35,647 bases of DNA, from positions 1 through 35,647 of the forward strand of contig JAMYWO010000071.1 in assembly GCA_024220525.1 (NCBI GenBank), written 5' to 3'. Each line of letters starts with the position of its first letter. Position 1 is the first letter of the stretch. Shown here in pieces: positions 22,897 to 33,433 of this stretch. The DNA is from Cochliopodium minus (Eukaryota > Discosea > Himatismenida > Cochliopodiidae). The position numbers and the translations under genes are program-made. The notes under the pieces are model-generated. The model did not search any database. It saw only the letters and a list, made by a program, of their open reading frames with translations, and was not told where the DNA came from.

Positions 22897-24738
22897 TCAC
22901 CATGTTTCAAATTGATTTTTTCTTTGCAAAAAAGATTGGACTTGTTGTTCTTCTCTTTTGTCGAAATTTTTAGTTTTTGCTTTGGTGATGGAAAGAACAC
23001 CAGAAATGGTTGTCTCAGTGGGGTTGACTCCTGTATTTTTTTTGATGACATTATCATAGTTATCATTCAATTCAGAAGTGGAAAGTGATTTAAGTTTTTT
23101 TGCAGCAATGTCAAAAGGGTTACTTTTTCTTTCTTTGATTGTATTGTTTTCTTCTTTTTCTTTTTTTTCTTTCTTTCTTTTCTTTTTTTCTTTTCTTTCT
23201 TTCTTCTCTTCTTCTTTCTTTCTCTTTTCCTTTCTATCTTCTTTCTTACTTTTTCTTTGTGTTGTTTCAGAGTCATTTTCATTATCATCTTTACTGTTAT
23301 CATTGGCTACTTTATTATCATTATCATCATCATAATTATTATTCTTGTTATTGTTATCCTTACTACTATTGTTATTATTATTTTTACTGTTATCATTGTT
23401 GACGTTGTCAATATTGTTATTGCCATTATCTATGTTATTGATGTGATCATCATTGTAATTGAAAGAAGAGGAGGAGTACTTTAAGTATTTAAGTTTTTCG
23501 AGATTTTCTTTTTTTTCGTCTTTAATTTTAGTTTTCATATCATTATTGGGTTTAAGCAAGAGAGAATCATCAAAGAGTTTTGAAGAAGAAGTATTGTTGT
23601 TTTCCAAAGAAAGAATAAAGGAGAGAAAAGATTTAGAATAAGAAGGATCTATTATTATACCTTGTTTAAAAGATTTTATTATTTCCATTTTTTTAGTTTT
23701 AGGAACTTTTCTTCTCCAAACACCATAGAATGTGTTTTCCAAGTTTAGATTTTCTAAAAGAGGTATCCATCTTATAATCTTCTCTTCTACTTCTATTCTT
23801 CCTTCTTTTGTTTTTATCTCACTCACTGGGTTATCTTTTACATTTAGATTTATCAAATTCTTTAATTCTTTCACATTTTCCAAGTCACTATATTTCAATA
23901 AGGAATTTTTGAAAATTATATTTCTTTTTTGGATTAATTAAATAGTTTATAAAAAATGTACTTTATTGAAGAAATTTTGTTCTTTGAGATATCCAAATAA
24001 GTCAGATTTGCTAATTCATGCAATCCACTTGGGATTTTGATTAATTTGTTATCATTTAATCTTAATTCCTGCAAATTTTTGTTGCTGAAATAGTTTAATG
24101 AAAGAATTTAAAAAAATTTATTTTACTTTTTGAACGAGGGGGATTTTAGGATTCCATTTGCGGTCAGTGATAACTTTTTCAAGTTTACGAGGGAATTAAT
24201 GAAATTCAAATCGTCTTTTAATTTATTTCTTGAAAGAACCAAAGAATTCAATTGTGTGAGAGTAATCAACATGTTTGCATTACTGATTTCATTATCATTT
24301 AGTATAACAGCTTTCAAATTCTGACAATATTGTAATCCATCAACAGAAGTGATTTTATTTTTTGAAAGATTCGCTACTTTGAGATTTTTGAGATGTTTGA
24401 ATGATCTGATATCCTCTATATTATTTGAAGATAAATTTATCCACTGCAAAGTTTTCAAATATCCCAAATGATCAATTTTGATGATTTGATTTTCACTATT
24501 TGAGAATTGTTAACAATCTATTTTTTTTAAAAGGAGAAATAATTTGCCTTAAATCTAATTTTGTGACGGAAATACATGCACTAATATCATCGCTTATTTC
24601 GTTTATTTCTAAAGAATTTAGCTTTATTTCTTTTAATTCTTTAGGATCTCCTCTTATTTTGGAGGTTAATAACTTGAAATCTAAAACGCCTTTCTTATCT
24701 TTATTTGTTTCTTTATTGATTGTTTGTTTTCTACTCAT
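22897..24738 (-). CDS. SDS22-type leucine-rich repeat protein with charged C-terminus
   Basis: Exons 24738-24548, 24495-24127, 24084-23962 and 23923-22897 (569 residues). About eight SDS22-like LRRs run from residue 40 to 250 (WINLSSNNIEDIRSFKHLKN, VANLSKNKITSVDGLQYCQN, ELRLNDNKLIKIPSGLHELA), ending in an LRR cap with WIPLLENLNLENTFYGVWRR. An Asn/Asp tract and a long Lys/Glu tract follow, then a C-terminal block NPFDIAAKKLKSLSTSELND and a tail ending FLQRKNQFETW. The cap, the basic tracts and the tail suggest a nuclear or nucleolar scaffold, but I do not recognise the family. The first intron appears to be of the GC-AG type. Only 62 bp separate its ATG from the divergent sulfotransferase ATG. 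Confidence 0.83.
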
Positions 24739-24800
24739 TTCAGATAATTTTTTGAGAAAATTCTTTCTGATTTTTTTAATTTTAAATAAATAAAAAGGAA
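24739..24800. promoter_or_regulatory. 62-bp divergent promoter region
   Basis: The start codons of the LRR gene (24738, minus) and the sulfotransferase gene (24801, plus) face away from each other with only 62 bp between them. Both transcripts must therefore start within it, have very short 5' leaders, or begin inside the opposite gene. The sequence is mostly T and A, with no obvious box. Confidence 0.45.
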
Positions 24801-26268
24801 ATGTTTTTCGCTTTGATTCTCATCATTTTCTTAATAATCTCTCTCTTATATCTATTCCATAGATACAGTATACCTATTGATAATGATGAAATTAAGCACC
24901 ATAAATTTTCATATCCTGTGCATTGGGCAAATTCCTTTGATTCTATTTACATGAATTTATTCAAAAAATCTTATTTTTCTGATACATTAGAAAATCTCAA
25001 AAAAAAAGCAATTTCCTCCACAGATTCCTTGAATGATTTTGGAGATGATAGAATTTGGAAAAAATCTTGCGAATTGGTCCTTGATATATGCAATAAAGAT
25101 CCAAATTTGAGTGTTGTTGGTAAATTGGCTATAAAAAATGAAATTATATCTGCTCTGGTCAACAAGTTGCAACTTGTTGATACCATCTCCAAGAATAAAA
25201 AAATTTTGGAAATAAAAATAAAGAAACCTATCGTTATTTTGGGTTTGCCAAGAACTGGAATGACTTTAGTAATTTTTGGATATATATTCTTTTTTTTTGT
25301 TTAATCAATTCAATTTAGCTTCATAGATTAATGGCTCAAGATACAAAAAATAAAGCATTGAAATTTTGGGAATCAAATCTTCCCTTTGATTCAATTCCAG
25401 AAAATGACAGAATAAAAATAGCAGAAGAAAAATTATCAACAAGCAAAGAGTTATTCAAAGATATCTTTAAAAAGAGGCCTATTCAAAATGTAGAACAAGC
25501 AGGTTTTAAAATTTTATTCAATTTTATTTTTTGTTTAATTTTATTCTTTAATAAGAGGGTTGTGAATTATTGATGCAACAGATCTTCACTTTCATAGATT
25601 TAAGATTTGGATTGGTCAAATCCTTGTCACAAGAATTTAGAAATCATTTCGATAATGATTTGAATATTTCCGCTATTTATTCAGAGTTTATTAAATATTT
25701 ACAAATCTTATCTCTCAAGACTAATCCAGAACATTGGATTTTGAAAAGCCCAGTACATGGTTTGTGGATTCAGAATTTCAACGAGGCTTTTCCTGATGCT
25801 CTTTATATAATGACTTCAAGAGAAATTCCCAAATCTATTGCTTCAAGCGCAAGTTTAATGTTGAGTATCAACAAAATCTATGAAAGGTAAATATCTAATT
25901 ATTTCATCCAAAAATGGTTTTCTCTTAAAATCTTTTATATTTTCTTTGATTCAACACATAGAACTTATGACACAAAGGAAATTGGAGAAAAAAGTTTGGA
26001 ATTAGAAAAGATATTGAAACCTATCAATGAATTTAAAGAAAATCTTAAAGAAAAGGAAAGATGGTTTGATGTGAACTATCGTGAACTCTTGATTAATCCT
26101 ACTGTTGTTGTAAAAAGAATATATGAACAATTTGGTATGGAATATACTTCCGAATTTGAAGAAAAAATGAAAAAATGGCTCCAAAACAATCCCCAATACA
26201 TCAATGGAAAACACGTATACGAATTGAGTGATTTTGGATTGGATGAATCCAGATTTTCAAACAAATAA
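24801..26268 (+). CDS. Membrane-anchored sulfotransferase family protein
   Basis: Exons 24801-25268, 25319-25502, 25556-25886 and 25962-26268 give 429 residues. Residues 2-20 are a single hydrophobic segment (FFALILIIFLIISLLYLF), typical of a type II Golgi membrane anchor. The PAPS 5'-phosphosulfate loop is LGLPRTGMTLLH (about 147-158), interrupted by intron 1 after TL. A conserved EHWILKSPVHGLWIQ segment follows, then the 3'-phosphate site TSREIPKSIASSASL (about 310-325). The C-terminus has the family's YRELLINP and IYEQFGMEYT. Members of this group (Sulfotransfer_3 type) transfer sulfate from PAPS to carbohydrates, lipids or small molecules; the acceptor here is unknown. The acceptor of exon 3 was placed at 25554-25555 because the next AG brings a stop into frame. 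Confidence 0.92.
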
Positions 26269-26410
26269 TAAAAATATTATATTTTAATCATTTTCAAACC
26301 CTTATATATTTTATGATTGTTATGAATATGTAGCTCCTCTTCATCGACAACGATTCGCCATTTTTTTGATCTCCTCAGGCAACGATACAATTAAAAAAAA
26401 TAAAAAAAAA
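26269..26410. other. Intergenic region with a GC-richer island
   Basis: Between the sulfotransferase stop and the CLU gene start. About 26333-26391 is clearly richer in G+C than other intergenic DNA here. It is open on both strands: in frame with the CLU ATG on plus (from about 26288, but without an ATG), and on minus it reads SLPEEIKKMANRCR before a stop. It may be 5' leader, a remnant exon or a small RNA; none can be established. Confidence 0.3.
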
Positions 26411-27694
26411 ATGAATTTTCAAGACAAACAAGATGAAGGATCGTAAACAATTATTATATAATTTTGGATTTTCAATTATATTAATTAAATTAGATATAAT
26501 TTAATGGATGAAACCCCATTATATACGGTTGATAATATTTTCCTTATTTTCACTCAAAATAAGGGTATTGGTTTATCCTCAAATGGTTCATTAGGAGAGA
26601 TTTTTCAACAAAATATGAATCAATCTGAAACCAAATCATTATTTTGCCCAATTGATTTGAATGATGAACACAAATTTATTGTCTCTTCAGATTATGGTTC
26701 CATTAATTTAAGAAATGATTTTTCGAGCAATTCTTTGTAATCTTCTTTATTTAACCAAATTTAACCTTGAATGACATAAGATTCAATTTAAAGTCCAATC
26801 ACATCAATTGAAGATAATTTTGTTGAGATTTTCCACAAAAATCAAAATACACAAGATATCTGTACGAAAGGAAAATTTCAGGAAATATTTGATGAAAACA
26901 GAAGAGGTCTTTCGCCTAAAAAGGAAGAAAGTAACAATGCAAAAGTAGATCCACTTAAAAGTATCAAAGATTCAATAATGTAAATCAAATAATTATATGT
27001 CAACATAAATATATAAAAAATTTACAATTTTTTTTTAATGAAATATTTCAATAATAAACCAAGGGTTAACCTCTTTGAATCTAATGATGAGAAAATTTTA
27101 GAAATATTAAAAAAGACTTTAGAAGTAAGAAATAGAAACAAAGTAAACTTAAAAGAAAGAAATGACAATAACATCAATTTTTTGCTGGAAATGGCCCAAT
27201 CTAACAAATTATTGTAACATTAGAACATAGATAAATAAGAAAATTTTTTAAAATATTTTTTTTTTAAAAAAGGAATAACATAGAAGAATCATTATCAATA
27301 AAAACAACCGAAACGAGAAACTACATATGGATAGAAAGACTTCAAAATATTTTGAAAAACGAAACATTGAAAAAGTATGAAGAGTTAGCTCAATTAGGAA
27401 ATGATTTTGTTGATTTTTCCACCAAATATGCAAAAATCATCATTTCTGAGTTTCATCTTCCTTTTTCCCAAAAAACTATCAAACCCATTAATGTTGGTGG
27501 TAAAAATTCCATATTTTTTTATTTTCATTTGATTATTTCAACTATTTCCATTATTTTCTATTTTTTTTTGAAATATGAATTATTATTATTATTATTATTA
27601 TTATTAGGGATGTCCAAAAATATTACAACAATTTAAATTTTGTTAGTAAAAATTTTATATCCGCTAACAAAGTTGTAATATTTGGACATGTCTA

Positions 27695-27731
<37 letters not shown>

Positions 27732-30700
27732 TATGAATGTTTTATAAATTATAAGTTTATTTTATTATTAATTTATTTTTATTTATTAATTATTAGTTTA
27801 TTTTATTATTTATTCTTGATTGATTTATTTATTATTTTGTAGGAGAAATGGGGGGAGTGAAGTATATGATACAAGGAATATTTTTTAAGCTTGCTTTGGA
27901 TAATGAAAAGGAAATCTATAAGGGTCTTATTTAATAGTTTTAAATTAATGATATTTATGAAAAATTTTTTTTCTTCAAATAGGTGATTGCAATGCAATGA
28001 AGTCTGCAGGACGTACTATTAATTTATTTTAAATAATAATGATTTATATTAAAAAATAATGAATAAAATAATTTTTAAATAAAATTTATTAACTAATATT
28101 TAAAAAAATAATGATTTATATTAAAATTAAAATCTAGATGAATTAAAATCATTGATAAGCATATACAACACGGGAGTTGAAGAAATAAATTTACCGTTAA
28201 TGGCTATAATAGATTATAGGGGATACAGGATAACATGCATGTCAAATCTTCCTATTAATGAAAAAACAATCATATATGGTTCTTGTGATTCTGCTAAAAC
28301 TTTTCATTCTGATAATCCCATTTTCAATGATAAAATCAAATTTATTGCAAATAAACTCCACATTTCCGAACATACTGTCAAAGGAAAATGTAAACAATCT
28401 CCCTTCTACTTCTTATAATATTATAAATTTTCAATATTAAAAATTAAAACTATTTTATTATTAGTAAGTGATACACCAATGGTGGTAAAATAATCAAATT
28501 AATATAATTTAATTTATAATAAGATTTAATATAATTTAATTTATAATATTAAATTAATAACGGACCATCTAGTTATATGGACCAGGAGATATGGAAGGGT
28601 ACCTTTTCTTTTGATTCTTATCACATTAATTTATTTTTGTTTTTTACTAAAAAATAGACATTTAGGAGAAGACAATCAATTTTGTAATCTTTTTTTCTTT
28701 ACTATAATCTATTTATTAAATTTTTTTTAAAAATTAAGACCTATTAGATTTGGCAAGATTTTTTCCTCCTCGTATTCTTTTTTAATTATTTTTGTATTTT
28801 TCTTGTTTACTTTTTTACATATTTTGTTCATTTTAAAATTTTTTTGTATGAATTAAAGTTTTATTAGTTCAAATTTTTTAGTTAAATTTCAATTTTTAAA
28901 TTTTTTTGTAAATTTAAAGAACCACCAAAAAAAAATGAGGAAGTATGGTACAAGTTATTGAGACCAGAATTGGTGATGAGAAACGAGGAACATTTGTGTT
29001 CAGATACATATTCAAAGTGGGATAGTTATGATGAGGTTTCTGCTAAAAAACACACCAAACAAGTGAAACATTCTGTTTCTTTCCTCATCAAAGATCTCGC
29101 CATTGATTGTGCTTCTTTCCTTCAATCTCTTTTTTTCCCCATTCCCAATGTTTTTTTTTATAAAATTTTTTTTTTAAAACTTTTAATTTTGTGATTTCAA
29201 AAGGAAATCAAAATTTCTCAAGTTTTACACATGTATGGGGTAGTTTCATTAATTTAATTTTAGATAATTTTAAACTTAATTGATAAAAAGATTAATTGTA
29301 GGTTTATGGCGCATGTGAGAAAAGGATGCGATCCATCAGAAGATACAAGCAGGATATTGATGACAGAAATGATAGCAAGAACGATGAAAAGAGAGATAAA
29401 TCTAAAATTGAGAAATGAAATGAAATTGAAAAAAATACCAGTAGAAGAACCTTATAAATCTTTGGTTGTTCTTCTTCTCAATTCCTATCTTTCTCTTCCT
29501 TCTATATTTTGGTCTTCTCACCTTAAATCTTCTTTGACTGGTAACTATTTAAAATACATTAAAAACATAAAATATGAAAATAAATATATCAATAATAAAT
29601 ATGAAATTAAATAAATAAATTAGAAAATATAAATACAAATAAATTATAAATATAAAATATGAAATAAATTATAAACATAAAAGATAAATATTAATATTAA
29701 ATGTAAATAAAATATAAATATAAATAAAATAAATTATTTTGATTTTGATAAAAAAAAGAATATTTTGGAAATTATGCATTGGAAAAGTTTGAAAAAGAGA
29801 AAGAGTATGATTTGAGAGGGTCTTTGTTTTCGTTTAAATTTCTTTTTAAGAGAATATTTTCATTGACGGGAATAAGATTGTATAAAAAAGCTTTTCAAGA
29901 CTTTACTTTGGAACTGGAAAAAGCTGATAAAAATTTGTTACTTGTTCACCGTTTCATTTCTCAAAATAATTTTTCTTTTGATCCAAATCTATTTCGGATT
30001 GATTTTACTTTCTTTTGTAACCTTTTTTTAATTTTTATTTAAAGAAATTTTTCAATTTGTATTTATTTAAAATTAAATTTTGTTTCACTTTTTTTTAGCA
30101 ACTGATATTGAAAGGTTAGAAGAAAGAGTGAAACAAAGTAACTTGGTAGACTATTCTTCTGCAATATATTTGGTACCAAAAAAATTTTTTTAAAAATTTT
30201 CTGTTCAAAAATTAATTAAAATTTAAAAAAAGTTTATATTGGGTAAAGACTTGTTGGAGAGAGGAAAGAAGGAAGCATTACGTATTTTAAATCAAGCAAA
30301 CAAGTAATATTTTTAATATTAAAAGAAATATTAAATATTATTTTTATTCAAATATTCAAAGAAAATTCAAGTCTGCGTATTCTTCTTGTTCTACCAATGA
30401 AAGTAAATTTTATATTTAATTATTTTTTAAAAAACTTTTTTAATTTTCTTTATTATTTCTTTATTCTGAAATTTTTTTTGCAGAGTTAATCAAAGAATGG
30501 GGAGAACTCAATATAAAAATAGCAAAGTATTGGAAGAAAAGGACAGAGGAAGAGGAGAAAATAATAAAATTAGAAAATAAAAAAAAAAAAAGAAAAGAAG
30601 AAATAGAAAATCTCAAAAAACAAAATTCCTATCTCAAATGTTTAAAACATTACAAAAAATCTACAGAAATATTTTCCAAAATGATTAATATTAACAAGGA

Positions 30701-33154
30701 AGAAACTATTTCCATTTTATCTTTTAATTTCATTAATTTTTACAAAAAAGCAAAATCTTCTCCACCTTTTCTCTCTCTTTCTCTTTCTCTTTTTTATGCT
30801 GCTTCTTATTATTTTCTTTCCTCTCTTTCCTCTCTTTCTTCTCTTTCTATCCCTTCTGTCCCTAAAAAAAATAATGTTAATAGTAGTAATAATAATGATA
30901 ATAATAATAATAATAATAATAATGATAATAATAATAATAATAATAATGATAATAATAATAGTAATTATAATAACAATAATATTAACAATAATATTAATAA
31001 TAATAATGATGTAAAACCTGTTTCTCTTTCTTATGAAATGTTTGATACAAAGAAATGGTACCCCTAATCTATTATCACATATTTAATTTATTTTGAATCA
31101 ATTCTTTGATTATTTAGGTGTGCAGTCTTAAATGTGGGAGTATCAGATCCTGAATCATTATATCAGTCTTGTTGTTTTGAATTTGAAAATGGAGAAATTA
31201 GTAACTTTTTTTTAATTTGTTGATTTTATAACCAGATTAACATCTTAATAAAAATTAATTATTAATGAAATTTAAAGGTGAAGAAAAAGTAAGAGAAGAA
31301 GTGAGAGAAATAGAAACAAAACTGAAAAAAATGGAAGAAAAGGAGAAGAATGAGGGAGATAATGGAAATAAATGGGAAGAAGAAGGAGAAATGGAGAAAT
31401 ATAAAATTATATCTTTATTAGAATGTTCTAAATATTCCTCCCCTCTTTTACCTCTCTCTCCTCTTTCCTCTCATTCTTCCATTTCCCCTTTTACTTCTTT
31501 CTCTCCTTTTACTTCTGCCACCTCTTTGTCTCCTTTTACTTCTGCCACCTCTTTGTCTCCTTTTACTTCTGCCACCTCTTTCTCCCCTTTTACTGCCCAT
31601 TCTTTTACTCCTCCTACTGCCCATTCTCCCATTCCTCCCCTTTCTTCTACTTTCAACACTCCCCTTTCTTCTACTTACAACCATTCTCATTCTACTTTTA
31701 CCTCTTCTACTCCTCATTCTTCTAATTGCAACACATCTTTCACTCATATTCCTTCCCTGCTTTTTGATTCTTCCCTTATGTCCAACACGGGAAATAAGAC
31801 AGGGATAAATTATAGATGGATAGACAGAATAAAAAGAAAAAGGGAAACAACATTAGAAAAAATACTTATAGAAGAATTCATGGAAAAAGTGAAGAGGATA
31901 GATTTGAGTGGAAGTGGAGAGAAATTATCGGATAAAAGTTTGTCAAAGATTATAGGAAAAAGCAAAGAAAATTTGAAAAAATTAAATTTAAATGGATGCA
32001 CTAAAATAAGTGATGATTTTCTCAAAGAAATTTCTGAATTGGAAAAAATAGAAGAATTGGAAATTGATAAAACTCTTGTTTCTGATGATTCTTTCAAATA
32101 TTTTTTAAATTTAAAAAATTTAAAAAAAATTAGTTTTTGTAAATGTCCTCATGCTACCAACAAATGTCTCGAAATCCTATTGTCTTTACGCAGTCTTCAA
32201 TTTCTTTCTTTTTCGTATTGTCCCAATATCAATGGTGATGTTCTTTCTTTAGTATCTAATGGTATTAAATTATTTAAATCTAAAATTGTAAATAAAATTA
32301 AAAAATAAATTTAAAACAATATTATTTAATTTAAAGGATTGAAAAATTTAAGAAAATTGGATATAAGAGGAATAAAGGGAATAACAAATGAAATGATAAG
32401 GGAATATAAAGATAGAGTAAAAGAAATAAAAATTAAAGAAACAACTCTTCCTTCTTTTTTTTTGTCTACTTTTGAAAAAGTAGAAATTTGCGAAAATATT
32501 CTCTCTTTCTCTGATGCTTCCACTTTAATGGTCCGTTCTAATACTTTTATTCCTTTATCTCTTTCTCTTTCTTACTTTGAAATCAAGATAATCTCAAAAG
32601 GTTTTTTTTTTTCTGATTGGCATTAATTTTTTATGAAAAATTTTATTGTAAAGGAAAAAGTGGAAAAATTGGTATAGGTATTGCAAACTCTGAACACCCA
32701 CTTACTTCTATGCCTGGTAAACTATTTGAGAATATAATATAAAATAAATTTTTTTTTTTAAAGGATGGTTTGGAGTTTCCTATGGGTATCATGGTGACGA
32801 TGGGGTTTTAAAATTTGAAAAATTATAATAAAATTTAAATATTTTTTAAAAAAGAATATATATTTAGAATCAGAAAAAAATGATGGAATTCCTTATGGGG
32901 AAATATTTGATGATGGAGACGTAATTGGTTTAGGATTAGATTTGAAAAATGATTGTATTTTTTTCACAAAAAATTCAAAAAATTTGGGAATTGCTTTTTA
33001 TGATGTAATTAAATCTAATAAAGGAATGGAGATGTATTTTGTGGTCGGAAACTCTTCACTTGGAAGCAAAATTATGTTCTCTTTTGATAATTTTTTTTAT
33101 GATCTAGGCACTTATAGCTTCTACACTTGTGAAAAAAAGAATCTATTGAAATAA
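26411..33154 (+). CDS. CLU-domain protein with LRR and SPRY domains
   Basis: Twenty-six exons, 1524 residues, in frame: 26411-26442, 26494-26736, 26794-26979, 27064-27213, 27273-27499, 27843-27923, 27983-28012, 28138-28389, 28465-28484, 28573-28598, 28658-28683, 28739-28771, 28920-29149, 29204-29239, 29291-29540, 29759-30016, 30099-30172, 30233-30303, 30362-30402, 30484-31057, 31118-31200, 31278-32261, 32337-32600, 32654-32716, 32764-32804, 32855-33154. The CLU core shows KTIKPINVGGEMGGVKYM, GIFFKLALD, GHELKSL, DYRGYR, LYGPGDMEGHLGEDNQF, LLDLARFFPP, LRPELV and VLHMYGINCRFMAHVR. Helical, perhaps TPR-like, sequence follows, then an Asn tract and a Ser/Pro/Thr/His repeat. RNI-type LRRs (about 1183-1330) and a C-terminal SPRY domain (about 1345-1524; YGYHGDDG, GDVIGLGLDL, IFFTKN) end the protein. 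CLU proteins control mitochondrial distribution and bind mRNAs for mitochondrial proteins; LRR and SPRY usually bind proteins. ATG 26411 was preferred over 26504 because it splices in frame over a normal 51-bp intron. I consider it one gene, although a split before the LRR is possible. Confidence 0.82.
27500..27842 (+). repeat. Oversized CLU intron with TTA microsatellites
   Basis: This 343-bp intron separates VGG from the next CLU exon, EMGGVKYM. Two TTA/ATT trinucleotide runs (about 27580-27606 and 27694-27730) flank an inverted repeat, listed separately. The remainder is T/A-rich filler. Confidence 0.85.
27609..27692. mobile_element. Imperfect inverted repeat, MITE-like hairpin
   Basis: The left arm ATGTCCAAAAATATTACAAC (27610-27629) pairs with the right arm GTTGTAATATTTGGACATG (27672-27690), apart from two extra A on the left. 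Inner arms TTGTTAG (27640-27646) and CTAACAA (27664-27670) extend the stem past a bulge of about ten bases. It sits inside (TTA)n runs, as a short non-autonomous element would after inserting into a TTA or TAA target. A simple cruciform of local origin is the alternative. No coding capacity. Confidence 0.55.
31491..31600 (+). repeat. 27-bp tandem repeat inside the CLU-LRR-SPRY gene
   Basis: About three copies of a 27-bp unit (TCTCCTTTTACTTCTGCCAC plus CTCTTTG) encode a nine-residue repeat SPFTSATSL. The coding strand over about 31440-31740 is almost purely pyrimidine, so the protein is Ser/Thr/Pro/His-rich and probably disordered between the CLU/TPR part and the LRRs. Confidence 0.8.
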
Positions 33155-33184
33155 AATAATCTTTAATTATTTTTTTATTATTAT

Positions 33185-33401
33185 TCATTTTTTTGGCTCT
33201 TTGTTTTCGAACACTTCTTTTTCCCATTTTCTAACTTCTTTACATTCAAAGAATAAGTGTTCTCTTTTCCATTTCTCTCCACAAAGCTTGCAATTCTCGC
33301 AAAGACGACCCCAATATCCCATNTAAAAAATAAAAAATAAAAAATAAAAAATAAAAAATAAAAAATAAAAAATAAAGAATAAAGAATAAAAAAATAAAAA
33401 T

Positions 33402-33433
<32 letters not shown>

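Noticed and set aside
23962-24084. Possible frameshift in the LRR gene
   Set aside because: A first pass suggested one missing base, but re-reading gave an exon of 123 bp and a total of 1710 bp, which is in frame.
26333-26391. C/D box snoRNA
   Set aside because: CTGA and ATGA-like strings occur only in the wrong order and there is no terminal stem.
26504-26736. ATG at 26504 as the start of the CLU gene
   Set aside because: An upstream exon 26411-26442 with its own ATG splices in frame over a typical 51-bp intron with GTAAAC and TTAG ends.
30796-31014. Hydrophobic Ile-rich plus-strand frame
   Set aside because: It is the shifted frame of an AAT/GAT repeat that encodes an Asn tract in the CLU gene.
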